64,000 nt of DNA from Euzebya pacifica (GTDB lineage Bacteria > Actinomycetota > Nitriliruptoria > Euzebyales > Euzebyaceae), in assembly GCF_003344865.1 (NCBI RefSeq), contig NZ_CP031166.1, positions 434,001 through 498,000 of the forward strand, read 5' to 3'. The position numbers were made by a program, and so were the translations under genes. Below, in pieces: positions 42,596 to 51,614 of the stretch. Positions within the stretch are counted from its first letter, which is position 1. Every line of letters begins with the position of its first letter. The notes beneath the pieces are model-generated. The model was not told the DNA's origin, ran no database searches, and was given only the letters and a program-made list of their open reading frames with translations.

Positions 42596-44173
42596 ATGGG
42601 CGTGCTCGTCGACCACCAGACCCTGAGGGCACCAACAGAGGCGGAGGACTGGATCTACCGCATCGCCTCGATGCTGGCCGTCCAGCGCATGCCATACCTG
42701 GCCTCCATCGTCTACAACCTCCGGCCCGTCGCCGCACCCGGCCTCGGCACCATTGGGGTCGACCGCCGCTGGCGCGTCTACATCGACTTCGACAAGATCG
42801 AACTCGATCCCCGCGCCAACCAGCCCGCCAAGGGCAAGTGGAGCAAGTTCGAGTTCTCCGCCGTGCTGCTGCACGAGGCCAACCATGTCCTGCGCGACCA
42901 CGCCAACCGCGGCGACCTCCACGGCGTCGGCCTGCCCGACAGGCTCGCGTGGAACATCGCCGGCGACGCCTGCATCAACGATGACCTCGACGAGTGCCTC
43001 GCCGGAAGCAACCTCGCGCTGCCCGCCGATGGCATCCGCTCCGCCTCACTCGGCCTCGACCCCGGCCAGACCACCGAGTGGTACTACGACAAGATCAAGG
43101 GCCAGTTCGCACCGCCGCCCTGCCCAGCGTGCGAGGCCGAGCAGCAGTCCGGCAACGACACAGGCGACAACTCCCCCGGCAGCGGCTCCGGCGGGGCCTC
43201 GGGGACTGCCAACGACAGCCACGGCACCCCAGCAAACACCGACGCCGACGGCGACGCCGATGGCGATGGCGAAGCCGGCGACGCCGAGCAGGGCGGGGGC
43301 GGCTCCGGCGGCACACCATCCCCCACCACGGCGCCGTCCGGCAGTGGGGCCTGCGAACACCAGACCGGCCCACCCGCCGGCTGCGGCTCCGGTGGCGGAG
43401 GCAAGCCGTTCCCCTGCGAAATCGACGGCGACGCCGGCGACGTCACCGACTCCGGCGTCAGCGCCCACGAGGCCGACCTCCTCCGCCGCGACGCCGCTAT
43501 CCAGATCCGCAACCACCAGGGCGGCTCCGGCCAGGGCACCGTCCCCGCCGGCCTCAGCCGACTGGCCGAGGAGATACTTGCCCCGCCCAAGATCGACTGG
43601 CGCCGCCACCTGCGCGCCTCGGTCAAGTCAGGCCTGTCATGGGCCGCCGGCAAGGTCGACTACACCTACCGTCGCCCATCGAAGCGGACCCAACGAGGCG
43701 GCGTGATCCTGCCGTCGATGCAGATGCCCAAGCCCAAGGTCGTCACCGTCCTCGACACCTCCGGGTCAATGGGGTCCGATGACATCCAAGCTGCCCTCGC
43801 CGAAATCGACGGAATCTGCAAGAAAGCCGGTCTGCGCGGCGACGACCACAAGATCACCTACGTCGACGCGGCCGCCAGCGACCTCCAACGCGTCAACTCC
43901 GCCAAGGACATCGTCCTCACCGGCGGCGGCGGCACCGACATGCGCGTCGGCATCGACCTCGCACTGGAGGAACGCCCCCGACCGCACGTCGTGATCGTGA
44001 TGACCGACGGGTACACGCCCTGGCCCGACACCCCGCCTCATGACTGCAAGGTCATCATCGTCATCATCCGCGAAGGCATCACCCCCGAGGACGTCGTGGA
44101 CGCGGGCGGCCGAGCAGCTCTTGACCTGCCGGACTGGGCGATCGCAACCGCTGTCGACCCCACCGACGTCTGA
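42596..44173 (+). CDS. VWA-domain protein with HExxH metallopeptidase-like domain (DUF2201-like)
   Basis: A 525-residue protein. The N-terminal domain has LLHEANHVLRDH (H93-E94-x-x-H97), the zinc site of a metallopeptidase, and WNIAGDACINDDL. A Gly/Asp/Pro-rich linker (residues 180-300) contains CPAC and other Cys. The C-terminal 145 residues are a von Willebrand A domain with an intact MIDAS: DTSGSMG, a Thr in GGGGTDM, and MTDGYTPW. This is the arrangement of the DUF2201-type proteins paired with MoxR. Its start at 42596 follows the MoxR stop by 2 bp. Whether the HExxH part cleaves proteins is untested. Confidence 0.85.
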   Translation: MGVLVDHQTLRAPTEAEDWIYRIASMLAVQRMPYLASIVYNLRPVAAPGLGTIGVDRRWRVYIDFDKIELDPRANQPAKGKWSKFEFSAVLLHEANHVLRDHANRGDLHGVGLPDRLAWNIAGDACINDDLDECLAGSNLALPADGIRSASLGLDPGQTTEWYYDKIKGQFAPPPCPACEAEQQSGNDTGDNSPGSGSGGASGTANDSHGTPANTDADGDADGDGEAGDAEQGGGGSGGTPSPTTAPSGSGACEHQTGPPAGCGSGGGGKPFPCEIDGDAGDVTDSGVSAHEADLLRRDAAIQIRNHQGGSGQGTVPAGLSRLAEEILAPPKIDWRRHLRASVKSGLSWAAGKVDYTYRRPSKRTQRGGVILPSMQMPKPKVVTVLDTSGSMGSDDIQAALAEIDGICKKAGLRGDDHKITYVDAAASDLQRVNSAKDIVLTGGGGTDMRVGIDLALEERPRPHVVIVMTDGYTPWPDTPPHDCKVIIVIIREGITPEDVVDAGGRAALDLPDWAIATAVDPTDV

Positions 44174-44251
44174 CCGGCCCGTGACCACTCACTCCACGGT
44201 CCCCGACACCGACGAGGTCGCCCACTCGCCGTCCCGTCTGCCCAGCGCCGC

Positions 44252-45568
44252 ATGACCAGCCCGACGATCACCGACCTATTCTGCGGTGCCGGAGGCTCCA
44301 GCCTCGGTGCCACAGCCGCCGGCTACTCCGTCGACCTGGCGCTCAACCACTGGCCCACCGGCGTGGAGGTGCACCGCATCAACCACCCCGACACCAAGCA
44401 CGAGGTGTGTGACGTGTCAGTCACCGACCCGCGGCGCTACCGGCCCACGGACGTCGCTTGGATGAGCCCCTCATGCGTCGGGCACAGCCGCGCCCGCGGA
44501 GCCCGCAAGGACACCGACCCGTCGACGGCGCTGACCGACGCGGAACGGGAGAAGCGATACGCCCACGAGCGGGCGCGCGCGACCATGTGGGACGTCCCCC
44601 GCTGGACAGAAGTCCATCGCTACAGGGCCGTCGTCGTCGAGAACGTCGTCGAAGCCACCAGCTGGCAGCTGTGGCCCGCCTGGTGGCAGGCCATGGAACT
44701 CCTCGGCTACACCGGCGAGGTCCTGTCGTTGAACTCCCAGTTCTTCGGTGCGACGCCACAGTCGCGGGACCGCATCTACGTGGTGTGGACCGCAGCGGGG
44801 GTCAACCGGCCCGACCTGACGTTCGCCCCAGCCGCCTGGTGCGCACCATGCGGCCGGATCGTCGGGGCGGCCCAGTCGTGGCGCAACGGCCGGACAGTCG
44901 GCCGGTACGCCCAGCAGTACCGCTACACCTGCCCCGAGTGCGCAACGCCGGTCAGGCCCGCCTACACCCCCGCATCCGCAGCAATCGACCTGTCGATCCC
45001 GCCCGGCATCATCGGCGAACGCGTCCGCCCGTTGGCCGCCGCGACCCGCGCCAGGATCGCTGCCGGCGTCGCCCGGTACGCCTCACGATCCGGAATCGCC
45101 CATGCCCCCGACCCGGCCTGCACCGTCGCGTCGCACCTGTGGGCGAGCCGCCACCGACCATCGGTGCCCCAAGCAGTGGACCCCGACGCGGCGGGTGACG
45201 CCCCAATCGCCGTCACCGGCAGCGGGCCCGCAGCCATCGTGATGCGCAACAACAAGGGCGGCGCGGAGATGTCGACCCCGTTGGACGAGCCACTACGGAC
45301 CCTCACCACCGCCGGCCACCAGTCAGTGGTCACCATCCCACCGTCCCTGCACGGCGTGTCCCATCCCGGCGATGTCGACGTGGACGCCTGCGGCCTCCGG
45401 ATGCTTGAACCCCACGAAGCGGCCGCCGGCATGGCCATGTCCGCACACCCCGACGGCCGCCCCTACGAACTGCTGGGCACCAAACGGGACCGGCTGCGAT
45501 CGGTCGGCAACGCCGTCACCCCTCCGGTGGCCGCGGCACTACTGGAACGCATCCGCTCCGTACTCTGA
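44252..45568 (+). CDS. C5-cytosine DNA methyltransferase with unusual PSC motif
   Basis: A 438-residue C5-methyltransferase. Motif I TDLFCGAGGSSLG is at 7-19; motif IV reads SPSCVGHS (Cys75) in place of the usual PPCQ; motif VI is VVVENVVEAT; motif VIII FGATPQSRDRIYVV. An inserted zinc ribbon (CAPCG and CPEC, near residues 192-231) lies in the target-recognition part. The C-terminus has DGRPYELLGTKRDRLRSVGNAV, motif X-like. It is a different subfamily from the two paralogues at 16207 and 51988. Encoded between the VWA gene and a P-loop kinase. Confidence 0.88.
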   Translation: MTSPTITDLFCGAGGSSLGATAAGYSVDLALNHWPTGVEVHRINHPDTKHEVCDVSVTDPRRYRPTDVAWMSPSCVGHSRARGARKDTDPSTALTDAEREKRYAHERARATMWDVPRWTEVHRYRAVVVENVVEATSWQLWPAWWQAMELLGYTGEVLSLNSQFFGATPQSRDRIYVVWTAAGVNRPDLTFAPAAWCAPCGRIVGAAQSWRNGRTVGRYAQQYRYTCPECATPVRPAYTPASAAIDLSIPPGIIGERVRPLAAATRARIAAGVARYASRSGIAHAPDPACTVASHLWASRHRPSVPQAVDPDAAGDAPIAVTGSGPAAIVMRNNKGGAEMSTPLDEPLRTLTTAGHQSVVTIPPSLHGVSHPGDVDVDACGLRMLEPHEAAAGMAMSAHPDGRPYELLGTKRDRLRSVGNAVTPPVAAALLERIRSVL

Positions 45569-45584
45569 CCCGGGGCGGTCCGCC

Positions 45585-45592
45585 GGAATGGA
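45585..45592 (+). promoter_or_regulatory. GGAATGGA start-proximal element
   Basis: It begins 14 nt before the ATG at 45599, with C at -1. Confidence 0.5.
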
Positions 45593-45598
45593 CCATCC

Positions 45599-46174
45599 AT
45601 GAGCACCATCACCGTGGTCGCCGGGTTGCCCGGCACCGGAAAGTCCACCTTCGCGCGTGCGCTCGCCGATGCCACCGGCGCGGCGTTCCTGGACCGCGAC
45701 ACCCTCATGGACCCCATCGTCGACGCCGGTCTCGTCGCGGCCGGACACACCCCCGGTGCCCATCACACCGACACCTTCCTCACAACGTTCAACATGCCGG
45801 CCTACCGTGCCGCCGAGAACGTCGCCCGCGACATCGCCATCGGCGGCGTCGACGTGGTCCTGGTCGCCTGCTACACCCGGCAAGCCGCCGAAGGACGCGG
45901 CTGGTGGGACGACCTGTCCGGCCGGATGGCCGCAGTGGGGGCCGACACACGTCTGCTGTGGCTTGACCTGGACCGCGACGAGCACCGACGACGCCTCGAC
46001 CGCCGCAACGCCCCACGCGACGCCGAGCGCAGCGGCCGTTCGTTCAACGCCTGGCACGCCCGGCAGAACACCACCGTCCCCGCCTACGCCTGCCGGATCC
46101 GCGCGTCGCTGGACACCCCCACCATGGTTGCGCTCGCCACCATGACCCGCGTGCCGTTGTCCCCCACCGGATGA
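45599..46174 (+). CDS. P-loop kinase (AAA_33/zeta-like)
   Basis: A 191-residue nucleotide kinase-like protein. Walker A is AGLPGTGKST near the N-terminus; a DRDTLMDPIVD segment and a lid-like region with RRRLDRRNAPRDAERSG supply Arg residues typical of zeta-toxin, gluconate kinase and polynucleotide-kinase relatives. Substrate unknown. As it lies beside a methyltransferase and DGQHR protein, a nucleic-acid or small-molecule phosphorylation role is plausible. Confidence 0.8.
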   Translation: MSTITVVAGLPGTGKSTFARALADATGAAFLDRDTLMDPIVDAGLVAAGHTPGAHHTDTFLTTFNMPAYRAAENVARDIAIGGVDVVLVACYTRQAAEGRGWWDDLSGRMAAVGADTRLLWLDLDRDEHRRRLDRRNAPRDAERSGRSFNAWHARQNTTVPAYACRIRASLDTPTMVALATMTRVPLSPTG

Positions 46175-46217
46175 CCCCGGGGACGGCCGGGTCGGCCGCG
46201 CCGGTGACCCTCGGAGC

Positions 46218-47363
46218 ATGACCACGAACTTGCGGCTCCCCGCGATCGAGATCGACCAGGGACGCGGACAGAGGGTCTACACCTTCGCCGTCGACGCCAA
46301 GCTCATCCCCTCCTTCGCCGCCATCCACCGGGCCGGACGCGCCGACGACGGCCGCACCCTTGTCGGCTACCAGCGACCCGAGGTCGTCAAGCACATCCGG
46401 GCCATCGCCGACTACATCGAGTCGGACCGGCCGATGATCCCCAACGCCCTCACCATCTCCTTCGACGCCACCGTCACCTTCGAACCCCACGACCTCAACG
46501 GACCGGTCGGCTATGCGCGTACCGGCGACCTGGTCGTCCCCATCCCCGCCGACCCGAACCTGCGCCCCGGCCACCTCGTGGACGGCCAGCAACGCACCGC
46601 CGCGGTCCGCGAGGCCGACGTCGACACGTTCCCTCTGGCCTGCTGTGCGTTCATCACCGGCAACGAAGCCGTCGCACGCGAACAGTTCCTGCTGGTCAAC
46701 AACACCAAACCGTTGCCCAAGGGGCTCATCCACGAGCTGCTGCCGGGGACCACCACCAAGCTGCCCCGCGTGCTCGAGCGCAAGCGGTACCCCGCCGAAC
46801 TCGTCGCCGAGCTCAACTTGCTGCCGTGGTCGCCGCTGCACGACCGGATTCGCACCGCAACCCGTCCCGACGGGTTCATCAAGGACAACTCCGTCCTGCG
46901 CATGCTGGAGAACTCCCTGACCGACGGTGCGCTGTACCGCTACCGGGACCCCCACACCGGCCAGGGCGACACCGACGCCATCATCGAGTTGGTCACCAAC
47001 TTCTTCTCCGCCGTGGCCACCGTGTGGCCCAACGCCTGGGATGCACCGCCACGCAAGTCACGACTGGTCCACGGCGCCGGCATCATCGCCCTGGGCTTCC
47101 TGATGGACACCATCTGCGACATGGCGGCGGAGCCCGGCTCCATCCCCTCAACCAACCGGTTCACCGACGAGCTCCGCCGGGTCGCGCCCCACTGCGCCTG
47201 GATGTCAGGCCACTGGCGGTTCGGCACCGACCACGTGCGCGCGTGGAACGAGGTGCAGAACACCAGCAAGGACCAACAACTCCTCGCCAACCACCTGATC
47301 CGCCACTACATCGAAGCCGTCCGCGGCACACCCGCCTCTCAGATCCAGCCCAACGCCGCATAG
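46218..47363 (+). CDS. DGQHR-domain (DndB-like) protein
   Basis: A 381-residue protein. The core motif HLVDGQQRTAA (residues 117-127) is the DGQ(H/Q)R signature shared by DndB, DpdB and related ParB-like-fold proteins linked to phosphorothioate or 7-deazaguanine DNA modification. Flanking elements fit: YTFAVDAKLIPSFAAIHRAG, VGYQRPEVVKHIRAIADYIE, and REQFLLVNNTKPLPKG. No DndA/C/D/E or Dpd genes are seen here. DndB represses its operon and binds DNA, so this may be a regulator or part of another modification system. The 3' end overlaps the convergent membrane gene by 25 bp. Confidence 0.85.
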   Translation: MTTNLRLPAIEIDQGRGQRVYTFAVDAKLIPSFAAIHRAGRADDGRTLVGYQRPEVVKHIRAIADYIESDRPMIPNALTISFDATVTFEPHDLNGPVGYARTGDLVVPIPADPNLRPGHLVDGQQRTAAVREADVDTFPLACCAFITGNEAVAREQFLLVNNTKPLPKGLIHELLPGTTTKLPRVLERKRYPAELVAELNLLPWSPLHDRIRTATRPDGFIKDNSVLRMLENSLTDGALYRYRDPHTGQGDTDAIIELVTNFFSAVATVWPNAWDAPPRKSRLVHGAGIIALGFLMDTICDMAAEPGSIPSTNRFTDELRRVAPHCAWMSGHWRFGTDHVRAWNEVQNTSKDQQLLANHLIRHYIEAVRGTPASQIQPNAA

Positions 47364-47755
47364 ACAGCGAAGACCACGCCGAACCCGGTGTGGTAGATCG
47401 AGATGCCGATCATGCCGACGAGCACCGTGGCGAGGAACCCCCGCATCGTCTTGCTCCGCCGCCCCTCAGCCATGTAGGCCAGCATCGCGATCAGTGCCAC
47501 GACGTAGACGGCACGGACCACCAAACCAGTGCCCGCGCCGAACCGGCTCATCACCGAATCAACCAACGGGTTGAGCTCGGAGCCGACCTCGAGCCGGACC
47601 CACAGCCACGTGGCCAACGAGTCGTAGCAGGCAAGCACTGCCGCAAGCCACGCCCGACGGCGAATCGCGTTCCTTGGGACCAGCCGGTCAAGGAGGCTGC
47701 GCCCCCCCGACACGTCGGCGTTCGCAGCCGCGTTCGCAGTAGTCACGGCACCCAT
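47339..47755 (-). CDS. DUF5658-like membrane protein
   Basis: A 138-residue protein with four likely membrane helices after a basic N-terminus. The pattern D.L.TWLWVRLEVGSELNPLV (Asp in the first helix, then E-x-NP) matches the DUF5658 type. The TAGTGT hexamer lies 12 to 7 nt before the ATG, a leaderless -10. Function unknown. A second copy of the family lies just upstream (47831-48379). Confidence 0.7.
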   Translation of the reverse strand: MGAVTTANAAANADVSGGRSLLDRLVPRNAIRRRAWLAAVLACYDSLATWLWVRLEVGSELNPLVDSVMSRFGAGTGLVVRAVYVVALIAMLAYMAEGRRSKTMRGFLATVLVGMIGISIYHTGFGVVFAVYAALGWI

Positions 47756-47788
47756 GCGCGAACACTACCCAACGCAACAGAAAGGCCC

Positions 47789-47807
47789 CACCAGATCACT
47801 TCTGGTG
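47789..47807. terminator. Hairpin CACCAGA-tcact-TCTGGTG
   Basis: A perfect 7-bp stem in the gap between the two DUF5658-like genes. It could end transcription of the upstream copy or act as a regulatory site. Confidence 0.45.
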
Positions 47808-47830
47808 AGATGCCCTGTGCGGAACGTGAC

Positions 47831-48379
47831 TCAGGCGCGACCGGTCACGACGATGAACCCAAGAGCCACCAGATGGACCAGCGTGATCATCGACAACCCG
47901 GCCGCCGCCACCAACATCACCCCGCGGAACCGCCGGTCACGCATCGCCCCGATCCTGATGACCAACAGCACCGCCAACGACCAGCCGGCCCGGACCGCCA
48001 ACCCCACCCCGTCCCCGTAGGTGTCCATCATGGCCACCACCCACGGGTTGCCCTCCACTGCCAACCCCCTGCGCAGATACAGACCCGTGGCCGTGGAGTC
48101 CAGCACGATCATCGACGCCATCAGCAACGCCAACCCGTCGACGCGCCCCCGCGGCACCACCCGGTCGACCATCCGGCCGAACCTGACCTCCACCGCAGTC
48201 ACCCACCCATGGACACGCGGGTGCCGCACCGCCAACCGCGCACGGTGCCGTCGCCGCATCGCCCGCAGCCACTCAGGATCACGCAGCCACGCCGGCAACG
48301 GCTGGGCGGACCCAGAGGCCACATCGTCGTTGGGACCACCCACCGACTCGTCAACGAACGACCGATCCGCTTCCGTCAA
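47831..48379 (-). CDS. Second DUF5658-like membrane protein, longer
   Basis: A 182-residue protein. A cytoplasmic region of about 70 residues is followed by four hydrophobic helices; the family pattern recurs as MIVLDSTATGLYLRRGLAVEGNPWV. The TTG at 48379 is chosen because GGAGG lies six bases upstream; an in-frame start further up would overlap a small plus-strand gene. It is diverged from the copy at 47339, so the pair is an old duplication. Confidence 0.65.
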   Translation of the reverse strand: MTEADRSFVDESVGGPNDDVASGSAQPLPAWLRDPEWLRAMRRRHRARLAVRHPRVHGWVTAVEVRFGRMVDRVVPRGRVDGLALLMASMIVLDSTATGLYLRRGLAVEGNPWVVAMMDTYGDGVGLAVRAGWSLAVLLVIRIGAMRDRRFRGVMLVAAAGLSMITLVHLVALGFIVVTGRA

Positions 48380-48486
48380 CACACACCTCCGCGACCACGC
48401 CCGCCACAACCGGCAAGCCCCCCTCACGGTCGACGGCAACCCGCCCCGGGACACCCTCCCAGCGACAGTGACGTCCGCCCGACCCC

Positions 48487-48609
48487 ATGACACAGGACCA
48501 CCCGAAAATGCCCCACCCCGAACCACCACCCACCGGCAACAGCAACACCCCGCCCCGCCGCTACTCGCTCCTGGACAAGATCCTGTTCCTCTTCACCGGT
48601 CCCGCGTGA
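48487..48609 (+). CDS. Small peptide, 40 aa
   Basis: Short frame from ATG 48487: a Pro-rich first half and then RRYSLLDKILFLFTGPA, a basic-amphipathic, possibly membrane-associated helix. Unusually few rare codons. No ribosome site is obvious, so support is limited. Confidence 0.35.
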   Translation: MTQDHPKMPHPEPPPTGNSNTPPRRYSLLDKILFLFTGPA

Positions 48610-48639
48610 ACAGGTTCGTTCGGCGTCACCCCCATGAAC

Positions 48640-48645
48640 GACCAT
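48640..48645 (+). promoter_or_regulatory. GACCAT start-proximal element
   Basis: GACCAT begins 13 nt before the ATG at 48653, with C at -1. Confidence 0.4.
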
Positions 48646-48652
48646 AGGGATC

Positions 48653-50455
48653 ATGGCCTCCCGACGTCGCAGCCCCAAACGCAAGCCACCCGCCCGCACC
48701 TCAACCAAGCGGTCGACGGGCCGGGCGAAGGCAGCCCCCAAGGCCCCCCCGAAGCCCATCGACCCCGGCGGCCAGTACCTGCACGTCCTCGACGTCCCCT
48801 ACGAAGCCCGACAGATCGCCTCCTTCTTCGGTGCCAAGTGGGACGCCGCACGCAGGGCCCACGTCTACGTCGGCGACACCCTCCCCACCGAACTGGGCCG
48901 GTTCAGGCCCGCGCCCCTGTCATGGGAAGCCCGCGTCGAGGAGGACGTCAACGGCGGTCGGGCCCGTGACATCGCCCCAAGCGAAAGCATCACCCTCCGC
49001 CCCCACCAGGCAGAAGCCGTCGCAGCGATCACCGCTGCTCACGACGCCGGACTCCCCGGCTTCCTCCTCGCCGACGACGTCGGACTCGGCAAGACCTACG
49101 AGGCTGCCGCCTCAATCCATGAACTCCCCGCGTCCCGACGCGACATCCTCGTGGTCTGCCCCAAGTCGGTCATCCCCGCATGGCGCCGATCGATCATGGC
49201 GCTCGGCACCGGCGGCCGCCGGTGGACCGTCATCAACCATGACGGGTTGAAGAAGCTCATCGAACCACCAAGGTCAGCCGCCACCGTCAAGAAGGCCAAG
49301 ACGAAGAACAACCACATCGCCGACAGCGGAACCCCCATCGTCGACTGGGACGTCGTCATCCACGACGAGTCGCACGCCTACCGCAACCCCACCTCGATGC
49401 GGTCCCGCATCGCACGCAACCTCAGCGGCTTCGGCACCGGCACCACCGGCATCAGACAAGGCAACGCCTTCACCATCTGGGCCTCCGCCACCGCCGGCCA
49501 GAACCCGCTCGAACTCGTCTACCTCGCGCCACTCCTCACCGCCGTCACCGGCCAGGACGTCGCCGACCTCGAGGAGTTCCAGGTCTGGTGCACCGACATC
49601 GGCCTGTCCATCAGCCGCGGCGAGTTCGGCAAGTGGGTGTGGGACCGCAACCCCGACGACGTCGAGCTCATCCGGACCCTGCTGTTCGACCGCTACACCT
49701 CCCTGCGGCCACCCGCCGGAATCCGCCGCGTCCCCACCGACATCGCCGGATGGCCCGAACAGCAGCACATCCCCCACCCCGTCGAACTCGACGGCGACGA
49801 CCGGCGCCTCTACGACGAGGCATGGACGGAGTTCCGCCGCGCAATGGACCTCGTCCAGCGCGGCAAGGACCCCAACGGTGGCCTCGCCGCCCAGACCCGC
49901 TTCCGCCAGAAGGCCAGCCTCCTCCGCGCAGACGGGACCGTGGAACAGACGCTCACCCTGCTGGACAGCGGCCGGCAGGTGTTCATCTCCTGCCAGTGGC
50001 TGGAGTCTTTGGAGGAGATCGCCGAGAGCCTGCGCGGCAAGCGCGTGAAGGTGGCGACCATCCACGGACAGATGGGCGAAGGGGAACGCGAGCAGAACCG
50101 GACCGCCTTCCAGACCGGTGCCGCGACCGTCATCGTGAGCACCGTCACCACCGGGATCAACCTGCAGCAGGGCGAGTCGGGCGGCAACGACGTCCCGCGC
50201 GCCACGATCCTCCATGACGTGCGCTGGTCGGCAATCGAGACTCACCAAAGCATGGGGCGCTGTCACCGCGACGGTCAGAACGCCATCGCGTACCTGACGT
50301 ATGCGGTCGACACCGTGGAGGAGAAGATCATCGGAAGGATGGTCCAGCGCCTCGGTGACATGGCCGCCTGGCAGGGCGATGACGATGCCTCCATCGCGGA
50401 GATGGAAGCCCTCCTCACCGAGGCCGCAGCAGGCGGCATGGCCAAGGCCAGCTGA
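48653..50455 (+). CDS. SNF2-type helicase with N-terminal DUF5710-like domain
   Basis: A superfamily 2 DNA translocase of 600 residues. After a basic N-terminus, residues 40-85 match a DUF5710-like unit (YLHVLDVPYEARQIASFFGAK, WDAARRAHVYV). The motor follows: Q-motif-like LRPHQAEAV, Walker A ADDVGLGKTYE (Lys147), box II VIHDESHAYRN (DESH), motif III WASATAGQNPLEL, and a C-terminal RecA domain with ATIHGQMGEGEREQ, VSTVTTGINLQQ and motif VI ETHQSMGRCHRDGQ. No nuclease or methylase is fused. In defence and modification clusters such proteins often move along DNA for a partner; here MoxR-VWA and DGQHR genes lie upstream. Confidence 0.9.
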   Translation: MASRRRSPKRKPPARTSTKRSTGRAKAAPKAPPKPIDPGGQYLHVLDVPYEARQIASFFGAKWDAARRAHVYVGDTLPTELGRFRPAPLSWEARVEEDVNGGRARDIAPSESITLRPHQAEAVAAITAAHDAGLPGFLLADDVGLGKTYEAAASIHELPASRRDILVVCPKSVIPAWRRSIMALGTGGRRWTVINHDGLKKLIEPPRSAATVKKAKTKNNHIADSGTPIVDWDVVIHDESHAYRNPTSMRSRIARNLSGFGTGTTGIRQGNAFTIWASATAGQNPLELVYLAPLLTAVTGQDVADLEEFQVWCTDIGLSISRGEFGKWVWDRNPDDVELIRTLLFDRYTSLRPPAGIRRVPTDIAGWPEQQHIPHPVELDGDDRRLYDEAWTEFRRAMDLVQRGKDPNGGLAAQTRFRQKASLLRADGTVEQTLTLLDSGRQVFISCQWLESLEEIAESLRGKRVKVATIHGQMGEGEREQNRTAFQTGAATVIVSTVTTGINLQQGESGGNDVPRATILHDVRWSAIETHQSMGRCHRDGQNAIAYLTYAVDTVEEKIIGRMVQRLGDMAAWQGDDDASIAEMEALLTEAAAGGMAKAS

Positions 50456-50495
50456 GGGCCACCGTCGCGGCTGCGGCAGAGCGCGGCCCGAACAC

Positions 50496-50503
50496 GGAAT
50501 GAC
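50496..50503 (+). promoter_or_regulatory. GGAATGAC start-proximal element
   Basis: It begins 14 nt before the ATG at 50510, with C at -1. Confidence 0.5.
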
Positions 50504-50509
50504 GGGTGC

Positions 50510-51580
50510 ATGAGCACCTGCCGACGAAGCACCGACACCGGCGCGTCCTGCACCCAACCGTCCAAGACCGGCGACTGCGGCCGCCACAACGGACCCGCTC
50601 AGGCCGCACCGGCCGTGTCGTCCTCAGCCGGGCTCGCCGCAGCGGCGACTGACCCGTTCGCAGGGTTCTCGCCGTTCGGGTCAGTGGGGCTGTCCAGCGA
50701 CTGGGCCGACGACGAGTCGCCTCACCCGCTCACACCGGCGCAGGCCCGTGCGTGGCACAACCACATGTTCACGCCTGATATGGCGCATGCGTTCAGGCGG
50801 GTCGGCGTGCTGTCGCCGGGTCAGGCTTCGGCGTATGTGAGACGAGCCGGTGATGCTGGTTATGCGTTGGCTCACGCGCGGGGCCAGTGGAGTGGAGAAC
50901 CATGCGAGATCGCCGGCAGGCGTGTCGGCGACGGCGTCCAGATGGCGATGTGGGCCCGGTACGGGTTCACCCCGGAGGAGTCGTCGCAGTGGCAGGCCGC
51001 AGGGATGGGCTATGCGGCACATCGAGGTCCGATGTCGGCTCGTGAGTGGAAGCGGGCCGGCTTCGAGCCGGAGGAAGCGGCCGCTTGGCTGGATGCCAAT
51101 CGGATGATCCACCCGCGGCAGGCGACTGCGATGGCTCACTTCGGTGTGACTCCCGCGACCTACCAGGATGGCGACGAGCGGTTCGCGTTGGCCGAGTACG
51201 ACCGGACCATGACCCGTGAGATGGACCCGGGCGGGGTGTGGGAACGACGGGCGGACTGGAGGGCCGCTGGGTTCGACGGTGACAAGGCGTCGTGGTTCGC
51301 CGACTACGGGGTCGGCCCGACCGAGGCGACCAAGTGGCGTGCCGTGGACTTGGTGCACACGTTCCAGGAGTGGCGGCAGCAGCGGTTCGGGCCGACCGAA
51401 TCGGGGTCCTGGGCGAAGCTCGTGGGGATGCGCGGTTCCATCACCGCTCGGGACCTGCGCGACCTCGGCTGGACGCCGGAGGTAGCGGCCGAGCACATGG
51501 CAGGTCTGGACGACCATGGCAGGCAGGCGTTCCTCGAGCGGCCGTTCCACGTCCGGGACCGGGACTCTTCCCGGGTCTGA
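50510..51580 (+). CDS. Knuckle-tagged helical-repeat protein
   Basis: A 356-residue protein. N-terminal knuckle C4-x9-C14-x8-C23-x2-H26. From residue 75 the protein consists of imperfect helical units of about 30 residues whose second helix reads like GFTPEESSQWQAAGM, GFEPEEAAAWLDANR, GFDGDKASWFADYGV, RFGPTESGSWAKLVG and GWTPEVAAEHMAG. Such repeats usually form a curved binding surface. Function unknown; base composition shifts slightly to lower GC than the SNF2 gene upstream (more gtg, ttc, tcg mixes), which may reflect separate ancestry. Confidence 0.65.
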   Translation: MSTCRRSTDTGASCTQPSKTGDCGRHNGPAQAAPAVSSSAGLAAAATDPFAGFSPFGSVGLSSDWADDESPHPLTPAQARAWHNHMFTPDMAHAFRRVGVLSPGQASAYVRRAGDAGYALAHARGQWSGEPCEIAGRRVGDGVQMAMWARYGFTPEESSQWQAAGMGYAAHRGPMSAREWKRAGFEPEEAAAWLDANRMIHPRQATAMAHFGVTPATYQDGDERFALAEYDRTMTREMDPGGVWERRADWRAAGFDGDKASWFADYGVGPTEATKWRAVDLVHTFQEWRQQRFGPTESGSWAKLVGMRGSITARDLRDLGWTPEVAAEHMAGLDDHGRQAFLERPFHVRDRDSSRV

Positions 51581-51614
51581 GGAGTTCCCGGGTCCGACGT
51601 TCGGAATGACGTTC

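Noticed and set aside
46826-48490. A 554-residue plus-strand frame through the DGQHR and DUF5658 genes
   Set aside because: His/Arg/Pro-rich composition typical of an out-of-frame reading; real genes lie on other frames.
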